A DNA stretch of 64,000 nt from Chlorops oryzae (GCA_020466095.1 CM035808.1:29524959-29588958), one strand, 5' to 3'; counted from the stretch's first letter, positions 24,440 to 36,708 are shown. Numbers and translations are program-made. The notes: generated by a model not told the origin, from the sequence alone.

Positions 24440-24622
24440 CAGTTGCGGATGAAGCATATAGGCAACATAGGTAGATGCCTAGGGCGGCAAATTTTCAGGG
24501 AGGCAAATTCTGACCGTCAATGCATCAATAAAAGAAAAATCGAAAATTTGGCTGTTGTCTGTGGAGCAAAAATCACAACTTCCTAGGGCTGTAAATTGTG
24601 TTAAACCGCCCCTGTTGATTTC
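24432..24622. mobile_element. hAT-like MITE with perfect 8-bp duplication
   Basis: TTGATTTC at 24432-24439 is repeated exactly at 24615-24622. Between them, 24440-24614 (175 bp) starts CAGTTGCGGAT and ends ACCGCCCCTG, imperfect inverses. An 8-bp duplication and CAG...CTG ends are diagnostic of hAT elements. Non-coding. Confidence 0.85.
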
Positions 24623-26514
24623 ATATTGAAAAAAATAAAAAATTCCCATCAATTCCATCTATAAATTTTAGCTGACTTGGCTAGCAGTTCGTGATAATCT
24701 GCTGTTTTTGGAAAGAATATTATTTATCGTTTACTATATTGTGACGCAGCTTTCGGAGACCTACACCGTGCAGTGCGCCGGCCTCTTTGAGTTTTTGGAG
24801 CTTACAAAGACGGATGCATCAAGAATTAAAAAAAAAAACGGTTCATTACTTTCATTACTTGTCCTTTAAAAAGACATCCTAGCTAGGACTTTGCGTTATT
24901 CAGCTACCAGCTGGTTACTGTCGTAACCGTCAGCGTCCGTAGTTAGGGCCTTGAACTTAGGGGAACTCAAAAAATGGGAATATTTGCTCTCAAACTTTTC
25001 CGTCTACGCCTTAGACGGACGTGCCACTGACGCTACTGATCTTATAATGCTGCTGTCCAATATGCTGTAGAATCTATACTGTAGCTGTCCTACAGTAAAT
25101 GCGGGGCAAATTTACCCCTATGTCACCAGTTCTGCACCAGAGACGAAAGAGTCTCATTAGTGACATGGTCAACGAGGCGTCTACAATTCGATGTTCTCGA
25201 TTATTATATCTTCAATTTGCTGCAGGTGAATCGGATGGCTCTGTAGCATAAGTAGTGGAAGCGTTTGCGCTCAGCAATTCACCTCAGCTTCCGTACCATC
25301 TTCCTCACGCGCAGCTTATTTATTACATTAATATTTGAACAAAATTGAACTGTAGACCATTTCAATGGTGAGAGTTTAATTGGCCCCATTGTCTCTACAG
25401 CATCACCAGTTCCAGCGCTGACTGGTGTCCCCTCGCATATACGTTCATGCCAAATGTCAATAGGAAAATGCAATGCCACGGGTACAGCGGATCACTAGTT
25501 CTGATGACAAGGACATCAGTTCAGGAGTGACTCTAGCACTAGTGGCATTTACTGCAGGGTGGGCATAAAAAAATACATTTTTAACGCTTCGATACATATG
25601 TATGTACATGCATTCGGACAAACAGACAGACATCCATACAGTGATCGTGGAAATGCATTTCCATTACCGTTAATTGTTTTCTGATAATGCAACTCGCCGC
25701 TCGTTATCACGAAATCTTAAAATTTACTCAAGTTGCAGGTGTATTACATGTAAATGATAATTCGATTACAGTTTTCAAACAGTAATTTCAGTGAACTAAT
25801 GTATTCTCAACTATTTCGCATTTCTACCCGATTGCTCAACGAATCTTGCGATATTGAAATATATTTCAATTACCATTAAAATTTAATGTAATGCCCTTGA
25901 ACTAACACTACAGTTTTGATAGTAGGTAACTATAAAATTAATAATAAAACCTTTTCAGTTCATAACGAATCGTAATTTCCCTTATCGCTAAGCATTTAAA
26001 TTAAATTCAAATTTAGCCATAGTTGTTCTAACTTGTTATTTTTGCGGACCCCAGGAAATGCCGGGACAATTGAATCACGCAAGAAGAAGAAGAAGAAGTT
26101 CAAAGCGGCTATCTATAGTATTTCTTTGTTGCGGAAGTTTGTGATTTTCATCTTCTTGTCAATTGGTCAATCAGTCAACTGATTCATACATATTTTTCCA
26201 GGATACATCTGTTTTGGTACTTTAACCGTGCACCATAGGTATATCAATGAAATGTGTTGTGTGGTTCGCCAGCTATAAGCATATTACTCAATAAACGATA
26301 AATTCATTTGTCGGCGTGGAAGGGGGCGGATATCGCCCATTTTCTCTTAGGATCATACTCGGGGCCTGAAATACCTATGTGCCGAATTTTGACGTAAGTG
26401 GTACAGCCATTTGGAAGGAGATCCGACCCCTGACGGACAGATGCACATGTCTAAATCGATTCAGTTTTTGATCCTGGTCAAGAACATATATGTTTGTTTA
26501 TATCTACACAGAAA
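24623..26514. other. intergenic, patchy higher-GC DNA
   Basis: No gene was supported. 24740-25300 is more GC-rich than its surroundings and may be an old retroelement remnant, but no domain was recognised. A GAA run lies near 26083-26098. Confidence 0.35.
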
Positions 26515-27271
26515 AACTGGCTACGAAAAATTCCAATTAATGGTGATTGTTAAACTCGATTCATTGGCATTTTAATTGTCACAATTAAAAATTTCAAACA
26601 AATCACCAATTTCGGCAAAATTTTGTAATATGAATTTTTAAACAAAGTTTTGTTTGACTGATTTGTCATATCAATCACCAAAAGTATTCACACTTAACAA
26701 AACTTTGTTTGATTGTTTTGTTGTATCAATTAATGAAAATATTCACACTCAACAAACATTTTCAATTAACGATTTGTTCTATCAACAACCAAAAGTATTC
26801 ATCCTCAACAAAACCTTGATTGCTTATTTTGTTATATCAATTAATGAAAGTATTAGTGCATATAAATATTTTTCTAAAGTTCTCATTAGCCTTATGCGGA
26901 CGTACGTACAAGAAGAGACAAAATAATCAAGAATAAGCTGACATATGTTCATTAGTCATGATGTTATAATTTATAATTATCGTCCGTAAACTGACTTTAC
27001 AGACTCCAATTTTTATTATGGAATATGTAGATGAGGCAGTTTGTCCTTTTTTATTTATTTAAAATTTTTGGTTGATTTTTAATACCTTTGATTGTTGATA
27101 TTACAAATCAATAGTTGAAAATGTTTGTTGAATGTGAATACTTTCATTAATTGTCCCAACCAAACGATTTGTTTAATATAACAAAAAGTGTGATAGGCTG
27201 AGTTTTAACAACGAAATTGTTATATTGATTAAAAAATTGGTTGTATTTACGCACAAAATTTTTTCTGTGTA
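26515..27271. mobile_element. foldback element with internal repeats
   Basis: The ends TACACAGAAAAA (26515) and TTTTTTCTGTGTA (to 27271) are inverses. The left half holds about four copies of a 54-57 bp unit (words CAAAAGTATTCACACT, TCAACAAAACTTTG, TATATCAATTAATG) at roughly 26666, 26719, 26776 and 26830. Inverse versions of the same words lie in the right arm (27100-27200). The centre, about 26950-27025, resembles the repeat at 235-300 and may be an insertion. Confidence 0.65.
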
Positions 27272-27580
27272 CGGAGTTCTTAGTTCTACTTAGGTGTTGC
27301 AAGATCCGCACAAAACTAATATTTCCTGCTTACGCTGGGTATAAAAAGGGGCAGATATGAGTGCTGAAATAGTTAAATATGGCTCATATGTAGTGTCAAA
27401 CAACAACCATATATGAGTTCTTCATGTTCTTCTTCTTTGCCATTAACTCCTCCTGGAGCGTAGGGCCTCAGATAGAACACAACTGCCGACAACTTTTTTC
27501 AAAGTCTTTCATTAAGAACGTAATCTATGTAAACTCTTAAATTAAGGGTCTACCAGACCTTTTGGAAATTCAATTCAATT

Positions 27581-28152
27581 CTAAAAAACACTGTGGTGAC
27601 CACTTTTTAGATTTTTATTTTGAACGGTCCTTGAAATATCCTGGAAAATCCTCTTTTAATAATCCTTTTTTCAAAATTTTATATCTCAACAACCAATTGA
27701 GATAGAGAGACGATCTAAGCAGATTCTGTTAGATAATAAAACAGGGAAGCTAAAAAATACTGGGAGCATATAGGTGCACTTGCAATTTTTTGAATATCAC
27801 ACTGCTGAGCCATCTGATTGAAATATTTTTTTCTTTTAAATGAAAGTAAATACTAAAAGGTATTTCTAAAAGCAATTTATAGAGTGGCGGGAAACTGGGA
27901 ATACACTGAAAAAGATATTCAAAATTTTCTTTTTAGTTTTGTGAAATAATTTTTCTCAGTGTAAAAATAAAAAAATTTTTTTAGCTTCCCTGTTTTATTA
28001 TCTAACAGAATCTGCTTAGATCGTCTCTCTATCTCAATTGGTTGTTGAGATATAAAATTTTGAAAAAAGGCTTATTAAAAGAGGATTTTCCAGGATATTT
28101 CAAGGACCGTTCAAATTAAAAATCTAAAAAGTGGTCTCCACAGTGTTTTTAG
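27581..28152. mobile_element. foldback element, about 180-bp arms
   Basis: The arms 27581-27765 and 27975-28152 are near-perfect inverse copies around a spacer of about 210 bp. Landmarks in the left arm are ATCTAAGCAGATTCTGTTAG and CAGGGAAGCT. The transcript would form a strong hairpin. Shorter relatives lie at about 31565-31745 and 39420-39690. Confidence 0.85.
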
Positions 28153-28634
28153 ATGGCACCTATCGAAAAATCAACAAAATTTAAAAATTCCTTTCATGAT
28201 GCCGCATGCCTTTGCTTAACCCGCCAGACCCTTTTCTTCACCCGTAATTGATTCGTTCTAAAGGAAATTGACTACATCTTAGGTATCAATAAAGACAGCG
28301 TACCAAATCAAAATATTTGTTGATCGTTTTTTTGTAAAACTTAACTTAACTTAATCGCTTATCAGACTAAAAAGACAAATCGATTTAAGCATTAATAAAG
28401 CTTCTTGTTGTTTTTGAATCATTCTCGTGTATGAAATAATGAATTCGATATGTTAAGTGTTTTGAATTTCAATTTGCATTCATATGCTTCTGCATAGAAT
28501 TGAACCTCATTTGGAAAGTGACAGCTGTTTAAATATTGTTGTGGAAACTAGAACTTACTTTTGATACTGAGTACCGAAAGATATACATAGTCGGCTTTCG
28601 CAGGCCGGTCAAATTATTTTTTATTCAACACAAT

Positions 28635-28904
28635 ATGATAGAAATTAAATCTACGTTGGTATTGGGCATTCTGTTGTTATTGCTTTTTACTCAAACTACT
28701 TTTTCAGGTGGGTATTTTCCCACCTGGAAACATTTCAGGTGGGTAGCACTACCAACCGTACCCACCACTAACGCCGGCCCTGATTGTGGCATGAAAGACT
28801 CTGCGTTAAAACTAATGAAAAATGCAGCTGAAGTTTCCAAATTAATGCATCTGGAAAATGTAGTTAAAATCTTTGACTTATCCTCAAAAAAACCATATCA
28901 ATGA
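28635..28904 (+). CDS. possible small secreted protein
   Basis: ATG 28635 opens an 89-residue frame with a convincing signal peptide (MIEIKSTLVLGILLLLLFTQ, then TTFSG). A Pro/Thr-rich part and a helical tail (DSALKLMKNAAEVSKLMHLE) follow. A single Cys is present in the mature part. No family was recognised, and neither TATA box nor clear poly-A signal was confirmed. It could be a first exon, an orphan peptide gene, or chance. Confidence 0.35.
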   Translation: MIEIKSTLVLGILLLLLFTQTTFSGGYFPTWKHFRWVALPTVPTTNAGPDCGMKDSALKLMKNAAEVSKLMHLENVVKIFDLSSKKPYQ

Positions 28905-28913
28905 AAGTAAAAA

Positions 28914-28950
28914 TAGGGGTTTTCCCTTAATCGCGTATTTGCCTCGAAAA
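28914..28950. mobile_element. fragment of the 11127-type MITE
   Basis: TAGGGGTTTTCCCTTAA followed directly by GCCTCGAAAA: the left terminal repeat and a piece of the right inner sequence of the 11127 family, with the middle lost. Confidence 0.5.
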
Positions 28951-29451
28951 CCTCTAATGCTATGTTCTCACTAGGCCGGGTTAGGGTTGTCGGCGAAACC
29001 CATGGTTACAAATGTCAGTTTTCAGTTACATTTGCTAACACCAAATACAAAAACCGGGTAAAAATTTAATGCCACACTGACAGGAAGCTTTCACGTGCAG
29101 AAAAAGAGTGCTGAAGGATGAAAGTATTTGGATATGTAAATTTTGATCACAAGTCGTGGAACTTTTTGTGATGCCGCTTTCACTATTAGCTAGAGCTGGA
29201 GAACTATCGATAGTTTTGATCATAGATAGTATCGATATCGATAGTCTGAAATATCGATAGCAACGATAGTACCATCGGAAGATATATTTTAAAATTTAAA
29301 CTAATTTCATTGGCAAATTGCTAGCGATTTCAATCAAGCATGTTTGAGCTGTTTAACATTTAAATATCAATCATTTGTAAGTTTTAAATTGAAAAAAATA
29401 ATCGTACAAAAAATAATTTAATAAAATACTGTGCTTAAGTATCCCTCCTCA

Positions 29452-30626
29452 GAAGCCGAATTTTAAGACCTTTCTTGCTCAATTCTCCATACTTTGTAAC
29501 CAGCAGTGATACTACGAAGTATTTTGGTGACTCTTTTCTGTTGGATATTGAAAAAATCTCTTTTTTTCTGTTTTCTTTAGGAAAGTGATCAGTAAAAATC
29601 CCTTTTAAACAATTGAAGTGATTTTTGGTTAAAGGTAAAATCGAATAAATCCCTCAAAACGGAAAAAACCCCTCGTTCTGGCATCAGTGCATAGAATAAA
29701 ATTTTAGCATGACGCCTATAATTCGCATTTGGTTTGTAAAATGGACACTTAAGATCGCAGAATTTGTGAAGATTTTTCGAGACGTGATGAAGCAAGAACG
29801 TGCGTAAGTCATAATCATCATCATCATGACCATCATCACCATCATCATCACCATCATCATCACACATCATCATCACCATCATCATAATCATCAATGAACA
29901 TCAATATACCATCAAATCATTACCACCATCATTACACTATCATCACCAGCATCAACATCATCACATCACATCAACCATCATCACCATCCATCATCACATC
30001 ATACAGCACCATCATATCACCATCATCACACCATATCATCACCACATACATCATTATCACAATCACACCATCATCATCACCAACATCAACATCACCTATC
30101 ACATCATCACCATCAATCATTACAAAACATCCATCAATGACCATCATCATCACCATATATCAACTATCATCATCTATCATCCATCCACCATCATCTCACA
30201 ATCATCATCACTTATCATATCATCACCATCATCAACCCATCATCACTCACCATATCATCCATTCATCTATGATAATTCAATCACAATCATAACAATTTTC
30301 ATCAATCAAAAAACATTCGAGCGGTCTCCCATATCACATCATTTTTACAATCCATCATCAAGCCATCATCACGCCAACCTCACCTTATCATCAAACTACA
30401 ATCCATGATCATCGGCAGTTTCGATTATTGATAATTTTGACAATCGAAATATAATAATTTTGATAATCGAAAAAAGAATTTTCGAGCGGCTCTCGCCCTA
30501 ATCTAAATAAAGGCATTTTTAGGAATCCGTCTATTTCAAAAAGAAAAGAGCCCTCTGTCACCGCCAGCGTCACCTTTCCAATGCTAAAGTAAATGTCCAT
30601 GAATCAAAACTATCGATAGTTTTAAA
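29452..30626. repeat. dispersed repeat, copy 1, with CAT/ATC array
   Basis: Starting GAAGCCGAATTTTAAGACC, this sequence is repeated at 48626-49435 at high identity. Both copies carry, in the same place, a CAT/ATC microsatellite and then ATCGATA-rich sequence, and both end near CACCGCCAG...CCAATGCTAAAG. The shared flanks show that the microsatellite is part of the mobile unit. Class unknown; no coding frame. Confidence 0.8.
29815..30410. repeat. imperfect CAT/CAC trinucleotide microsatellite
   Basis: About 600 bp of ATC/CAT/CAC triplets with interruptions. Both strands give long spurious open frames (Ser/Ile/His-rich or Asp/Met-rich). Confidence 0.9.
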
Positions 30627-33600
30627 AAAGTATCGATGTTTTCGAAGTAGTGAACTTTCCGGCTGGGTCATATGACGTTAGTAAACCTTAACTCGATCGA
30701 AGCTCATATGAACGCTTTGAGTTAAAGTATCGGGTTAAGAACTTAACCCCTATAGTGAGAACATAGCATAAGATTCTTAAATCAAGACGGCTAAAGAATG
30801 AATGAATGAAAATATGTATGAAAAATTTTACGCTTTCTAGATTTTTCAATCTCTCCAATTTTAAGGAAATATCCTAAATATTTTGTGCCTATTTTTTAAA
30901 TATTTTCTTGCAATTAATACGAAGAAAATCCCTGAAAATTAAACATTTTAAATGAGCTTAAAACGATAAAACAAACACCTTCAGGACATGTTTCAGAGGA
31001 ATGAACTTGGAGACTTTACCAGCATTTTTTCATTGGTTTAAGCACATTTTCGCCATTTTTAGTGCATTCTCCCCGAACCCTAGTTATGGCACATCTGTTT
31101 CATATTAAAACTAAAATACATTACTTTGAAAAAGAAGTTTCTTCGAGCTTTATTTATTACTTTTGCAAAAAACAAAAAACATAAAAACACTGCATATTTT
31201 CAGGCAAAGATTTCTTTTTCAATTCAGTAGTTTCGTCTTCATTGAAAATAACATTACCTTGCAGCAAATGCGACTGCTCTTGGATTACCGTCCGAGTAGT
31301 TTCTTATTGATTTTACTCCATTCGAACTTCCCAGATATTTTTCCGTTGCCTTTCCTTGACACACCCACATTTAATTTTCTCAGCAAGGAGCCCTCTTTTG
31401 GTCATTTGTCAGTCGATTTTCGCATATGTTCCACTTAAATTTCCTTTCATCAATCACCTTTCGACTGGATCTCAGCAGCATTTTCTGATCATACTGAAGA
31501 GTCTAGTCGATTGTCATTGATGTGATAGACATTTGAATATTTTTATCAGGCATCCCGGTGTACTTCCCGGTGTAGTTTTGAAAATAGGCTTTTTTAAAAG
31601 GATTTTTCAAAATATCTCAAGGACTCTTCGCAACAGGAACCTAAAAATCGGTTCCTACAGTATTTTTAGGTAATATCTATTGAAAATTAACAAAACTTTA
31701 AAATCCCACGCCTTCTTGATATGGAAAGACCCTTTGCTCTTCATCAATGAAGGGTAATTGGCGAAGAAGAAGAAGAAGTGTGACTCGTTATTTAACACAA
31801 TCTCCCTTCTCAAAATTAAATATTAATTTCTACATTTGTCGCATTGAGCACAGTAGGTATTTGAGTGAATTTCTTAATAATCAAGGCTTCTGATGTATGA
31901 CTTTTTAATAAATAAAACAACAACAAAAACAGTTAAGCAAGAAAAGCGCACGCACCTCAAATTCAACTTCTTCACACATGCGCAATCGCATTCGTTGTCT
32001 TTTCTCTTATTTTTATTTATTTATTTTTTAATTTTATTTTTTTGTTTGTTTTTGTATGCATTTCTCAAATATTTATGCTTTGCTTTAGAGCATGCTCAAC
32101 TCGAGTTTTGGATAATCTTTTTCTTTTTTACATTGTATGGGCGCTTAGCTTTTCGAGTACACAAAATGGAACTGTAAACGCACCGAAATGCAAGCAATGG
32201 GTGGATCAATACTCGACGATGTTACCTGTTCATTATGCCAAAAAAAAAAAAAAAAACAACCTAGGCCAAAGCTAATTTTGTTGCATCAGTTGACGTAATT
32301 TTGCTGTTAAAAAAATAAACAAACATAATTTTTGAAAAAAATCTCAACGCCACCGACTGCTCAACTCTATGAAAAGATTAAATATGTAAGTCCGAAATGC
32401 GCAGGCGCGCAGCACACTTGTAAGCTATGGAGGAAGGCAAAGCGAAGCAAAGCAAAAGCGAGCACAAATGTGATTAATTACATCGCCGAATTGTAACAAA
32501 TGGTGAAACTAAATAGTTTTTCGCACAAAGCTTGCTGTGGCTGGCTGTGCACATCGTCAAGATTTTCGCTTCGACGTCTGCGCGTTTGCCAAAAAAATTT
32601 AACAGAAGCAAAAGAAAAAACAGGAACCCATGCTTTTCATTTTTACATCAACATCAGCATTATTTTTTAATCGTCTTCGCGTTGAAGTTTGTTTACACAA
32701 TTATGCTTGAGACTAGGCTTTAAATAATTCATATTATTGGGCCAACATAGCAAAATCTTCGATGCGGAAATTTCTTTTAAAAATGCCGGTTCTACTAGCT
32801 TATCTGGGCTAGTGTCAATACTGTAAGTCGTTCATCGCATAACAGTGCAGGAAGAGTGGTGAAACAGTCAATAAAAAACACTCCCTCCATCGCCATCAAT
32901 TAAGTTATGGCTTGGATATGATCGACATTTCTTTAAGATCATTTTTTTCGATAAAAATGCCGGCTTTTACTGGTGCTACCTTGTGGCATTCCCATATGAT
33001 GACAGAACTGAGTTCTGGAATGCTGTCATGGAAACATGGAGAGTGAGTAGCCACAATAGACAGAAACTTCTTAATATTTTCGGAATAATTAACGTCCAAG
33101 GAAACAAACCCTTTTGCCTCTCAGATGAAACTTTTTATGGGGATTCAACACCTCCTAAGATTTACGGAGGGCTTCTGGGAAAATAATTCTAAAGCTCCAA
33201 AGCAATCGTTCTCATGTTCGTTTTCTTTAACTATCTCTTTCTTGTGTTTATTGTCTAGTGTTGATAATCTCGTTTGCCCGTCATTATCCTCAAAACTGTC
33301 ACAATTCAAAACTGTGTGCTGCCATTGAATTAATTTGCACTCAGTCAGTTCTGCCTATCAATACAACACTAAACTCAGTCAGGCAAAACATGGAACATAT
33401 TTTGAGTTGTGTCTTTTTTGAAGAGAAAAGATCTCCCACGTCAAAAACCCTTTCTCTCGATCTCATGTTAGACTTAACTGATCATACTGACGAGAATTTT
33501 TCGATGGTTGCTTTTTTTTTGCATTAATAAAATTGAGGAAAAAACTTGGCCTACATAAGAGCACCCCTACCTACCGCTCCAGGGTCTTTCGAGCATTTCT

Positions 33601-33690
33601 CTTCAGCAAATTAGTTCAATCGAGTGTTCATAATTGCTGTTACGTTTCTTCTTCTGTTTTTGCCCACAATTGCTAGAAAAAGCTCGCAAG
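30627..33690. other. intergenic
   Basis: No gene was supported. It holds a foldback-family fragment (31565-31745) and a GAA run near 31759-31775. A 200-nt open frame on the plus strand at about 32900-33186 (FYWCYLVAFPYDDRTEFWNA) is protein-like but unrecognised, with no start or splice evidence. Confidence 0.35.
31565..31745. mobile_element. fragment of the 27581 foldback family
   Basis: Words shared in order with 28065-28230: TTTGAAAA, GGCTT, AGGATTTTTCA, ATATCTCAAGGA, CAGTATTTTTAG, ATCTATTGAAAA. Diverged and one-armed. Confidence 0.5.
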
Positions 33691-33694
33691 TGGG

Positions 33695-33700
33695 TATAAA
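33695..33700 (+). promoter_or_regulatory. TATA box of the acidic secreted gene
   Basis: GGGTATAAAATTG lies 105-110 bp upstream of ATG 33805, predicting a start of transcription near 33725. Confidence 0.6.
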
Positions 33701-33804
33701 ATTGCAAACAGTGCCGAAAAGAAAATTAGTAGACCCACTCCAATTCGACGGGAAACGTTGCTGTCGACTCTTCAAAAAGACAAAGAAAAAGGAAAACCTC
33801 CGAA

Positions 33805-34425
33805 ATGATTAGCAGAAAGATGAAATTTTTGTCCATTTTCGGTGGATTTATTTGCTTAGCGATACAACAGGCGGGATGTCTGCCAGTTGCTGTGGCTAGT
33901 GTTGGTCCAGGTGTATATCATGCCGCAATTATCGGAAACTACGCAGGTCAGCTAAGCGGAGGAGTTGCTTTGAGTAAGCTAAAATTTGATCAAGTTCCAC
34001 TCAAAGATTTGGAAAGTAAAAACGGGGAAGAGGACAAAGATTTGGAAAGTCAAAATTTCGAAGCGGAAAATGAAAAGGAAGACTCCGAGCCCGAATATGA
34101 TTTCAGTGAAGGTGCTGCCGTGAATAGTCCGAGTCTGTACGAAAGTCTCGGTGAGATGGGCGACCATTTGAATGAGAAAGACTTTCCAGCCGACTATGGA
34201 GCAGAAAATGATGAGAAAACACAGGAATATGCTGAAGCAGAAGCTCAGGGTGCTGCGAGCGAACATCATGAAGATTTGGAGCAATTCAATTATGAACCGA
34301 AGAAACCCGAAAATAATGAGATCGAAACCGATTTTGAAAGTTTTTTAAGTAAACCAGTGCCAGGCATTGATCATGGTAAAGGCGCGTACAGTTACAGCAC
34401 AGCGTACGAATTTCCCAAGCATTAA
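33805..34425 (+). CDS. acidic secreted protein, family unknown
   Basis: Single-exon frame of 206 residues (201 from the second ATG at 33820, which gives a more typical signal peptide MKFLSIFGGFICLAIQQAG, then C|LPVAV). After a short hydrophobic part (GPGVYHAAIIGNYAGQLSGG) the protein is strongly acidic and low-complexity, with KDLES repeated twice (residues about 70-85) and many Glu/Asp/Asn. It ends AYSYSTAYEFPKH. No Cys is seen in the mature chain and no family was recognised. The TATA box at 33695, the AATAAA at 34511 and compact structure support a real gene. It is convergent with the secreted gene at 34591-35278. A structural matrix (cuticle or eggshell) role is a guess from composition and neighbourhood. 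Confidence 0.75.
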   Translation: MISRKMKFLSIFGGFICLAIQQAGCLPVAVASVGPGVYHAAIIGNYAGQLSGGVALSKLKFDQVPLKDLESKNGEEDKDLESQNFEAENEKEDSEPEYDFSEGAAVNSPSLYESLGEMGDHLNEKDFPADYGAENDEKTQEYAEAEAQGAASEHHEDLEQFNYEPKKPENNEIETDFESFLSKPVPGIDHGKGAYSYSTAYEFPKH

Positions 34426-34510
34426 AGTGCGCCCAGGCACGCGATCTGGGTGAAGCGTAATTGTTTTAAGGTTTCTAGGTGATTTCTTAATTTCTACAAA
34501 TTCAATGATT

Positions 34511-34516
34511 AATAAA
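34511..34516 (+). terminator. poly(A) signal AATAAA
   Basis: AATAAA 86 bp downstream of the stop codon of the acidic secreted gene. Confidence 0.65.
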
Positions 34517-34590
34517 ACGAATTAAGTTATTATTATTGGTAATAAATACGTATATTTAAACTGTTGAATGGTTTCTTCGAGAGCCTAGCT

Positions 34591-35278
34591 TTAACCATAC
34601 GATCTAATGTAGTGCTTCCCTTTTTCATCGACAACGTCATTGAAATCGATTTTATCGCTTATTTGTGAATGACCCACGCTACTGCTGCTCGTTATTTGTG
34701 TGTGTAGATGGCTTCGGGGCTCAGGGCTACCATTTAGCTCGATATGATGTAAAAGTTCTTCATCGGAAGTTTCGACGGTTTGATGCAATGGACGCCATCC
34801 GAAAGCAATGCTATTCCAAATTGGCGCTTGTCCCGAATTCATGTCATCTGAATTCTCGTACGGGAAAGTCTTATGCTCGTTGAGCTCAACATCGTGGCCG
34901 TTCTCCAGTTCCAGAACACCCGAGCTTATATACATCGGTGGACCGTATTCTATATTAAGTTAAAAATTTTTAAGAGGGATTGCAACTTCAGGTGGTTAGT
35001 TACCAAGGGAGTGTTTAAAGAAGAAATGGGGCCGATTTATCACGGAATGAGTATGAAAATCAAGCCATAAATCTCTTCATCATAGCCTGGTTATGCCTTT
35101 GGCAACCAACCCCAAATTACATACCGTTGAGATCATCGAAATTTCCTCTCTTTGTTAATTTCTTTTCATCAACCTTAATCCTTTCCTTATCAGAGATACT
35201 CCTCGACTCGCCCTTAACCTCACAAAATGAGCAAGCCAGTAAGCCGAAAATGGTCGCGATATAAAACTTTTTGATCAT
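34591..35278 (-). CDS. two-exon secreted protein, family unknown
   Basis: Exons 35125-35278 and 34591-34949 join in phase 1 across a 175-bp GT-AG intron (donor GTATGT, acceptor ATATAG) to give 170 residues. The signal peptide is MIKKFYIATIFGLLACSFCE. The mature part is hydrophilic: a charged stretch with a dibasic site (KKLTKRGNFDD), then EYGPPMYISSGVLELENG, an acidic/His middle and a Ser-rich tail ending KHYIRSYG. There is no Cys in the mature part. The TATA box at 35342-35349 sits about 65 bp before the ATG. It could be a matrix protein or a processed precursor (KR site); neither is shown. It is convergent with the acidic gene, whose 3' end is 165 bp away. Confidence 0.75.
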
Positions 35279-35341
35279 TTTAAGCCTTTTCACCTGCCGA
35301 TAATCGTAAGAATAACTGCAAGTGTTAAAATTGTTCTCTTT

Positions 35342-35349
35342 CTTTTATA
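35342..35349 (-). promoter_or_regulatory. TATA box (TATAAAAG)
   Basis: A perfect TATAAAAG on the minus strand, 64-71 bp upstream of ATG 35278. Confidence 0.75.
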
Positions 35350-36527
35350 CCGATTCACTCGCAAAAATGATTTTTTCCCAAAAAGAAAAAAAAAAAACTT
35401 TTGAACGGATGCAATTCGTCTTGCTTGGATGGATTTTGAGCACATCGGCTATGAGGCTTGCACGAGCTTTAAGGTGACAAACATTGCTTTATGAATGTGC
35501 TTAATTAGATGACATCGACTTTTAAGCTAGCAAAGTTGGTCCGTCGCAACGAAAAGTCATAGACGGGTTTTCATGAAGACATGGATTAAAAGATTTATCG
35601 GAGATCTTAGTGAATATTTTCTAACTCGGATGTCAAAACTGAGAGTCGTTTTGCACTGAGAAAAAACTGCATTTCTGCAGTGGGGTAGATGAAGAAATTA
35701 AAGATGGGTGCCTATAGATTTTGAAGACACCAAAAAGAGTACAACGTGTATTGACATTAAAGTCGAGTTCTTCGCACATAAAGAGCCGCCACAGAGGCAC
35801 TGTAGAAATCTCGAAAACAGATCCGGTAGTGCTAAAATCGGCTATGCCTTATGGTTCTGGTACATTGAACTTAATAAAACGATCGTACTAAGCTACGCCA
35901 CTGCTTTGATCTTATTGAGATGTTACCCCACATTGCGACCAGCAAGGTTTCCTACCTTCAACTTTATTAGATTTTAGTCGCCAACACTAGAAAAAAACTC
36001 ACCATTCTAAATGAGACCTGAAGTTTTAAGCACAAAATACATTGCCCCAGAAAAACATGCGACCGTTAGAGCTCATTTTGTTGGCTTAAGAAACTAAATT
36101 TTCCAAATCAATTGACTAAATTAAATTATTTAAATTGCTTTCTAAAGAGTTAGACAAACAATCGATCTAATTTCGGCTCGTATTTTGTTCGAAATATTCC
36201 AAGAAATATTCTAAGCGATTTTTTTTTCGTTTACTCAAAGACCCGGATTGACTGTTAATGGTCTGTTTATGAAAGCTCTAAGATCACATATTGATCTAAG
36301 CAAGTGTTTACTTTGTGGTTGCATGAATATACACAACGAACCCTCAAATCTTCTTGAATTGTTCCGCATAATTTGCTGATTTTCTCTCGATTACCTACTA
36401 TTCTTGATCCTAAGCCGGCACTGGTATGGAGTACAAGAGAAAATGAATGAATGGGAAAATGATAGCAGTTGCCTTTCAATCTGATCGGCTTGGACTTTAA
36501 AAAAGGACTTTCTTCATAATTAAAGAT
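35350..36527. other. intergenic
   Basis: No supported gene. A plus-strand open frame at 35708-35977 has no recognisable features. Confidence 0.4.
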
Positions 36528-36708
36528 CTAAGACTCAAGGCTCGATACAGATTTTTTGCCACTCTGGGCAAAAACTATATTTGCCGCCCCTACGATAGCA
36601 CTAAAGGGGTACTGTCTTCGAATTTATATGTGAAATTACTGCTCAGCCCAGTGCCGCACTGGGAAATTGCCCGGCTTGCCACCCCCTAAATCGGGGCCTG
36701 CTAAGACT
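36528..36708. mobile_element. hAT-like MITE with perfect 8-bp duplication
   Basis: CTAAGACT at 36528-36535 is repeated at 36701-36708. The 165-bp element (36536-36700) starts CAAGGCTCGAT and ends ATCGGGGCCTG, imperfect inverses. Interior words TTGCC and GCCGCCCC recur in the hAT-like elements at 24440 and 45920. Confidence 0.85.

Noticed and set aside
26654..26926. 90-codon open frame in the 26515 element
   Set aside because: The apparent protein repeat (VFTLNKTL / VFILNKTL) reflects the DNA tandem units of the foldback element, not a gene.
27581..28152. CRISPR-like or phage structure from repeats
   Set aside because: Repeats here are inverted arms or transposon ends; there are no regular direct repeats with spacers, and the genome is eukaryotic.
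29589..30292. Asp/Met-rich and Ser/Ile/His-rich open frames, also at 48900-49283
   Set aside because: They are translations of the CAT/ATC microsatellite and have no gene context.
32983..33186. Open frame with FYWCYLVAFPYDDRTEFWNA
   Set aside because: Protein-like but not recognised; no start, splice site or neighbouring exon. Kept only as a note in the intergenic entry.
33258..33527. 89-codon plus-strand open frame
   Set aside because: No signal peptide, domain or promoter; composition typical of chance frames.
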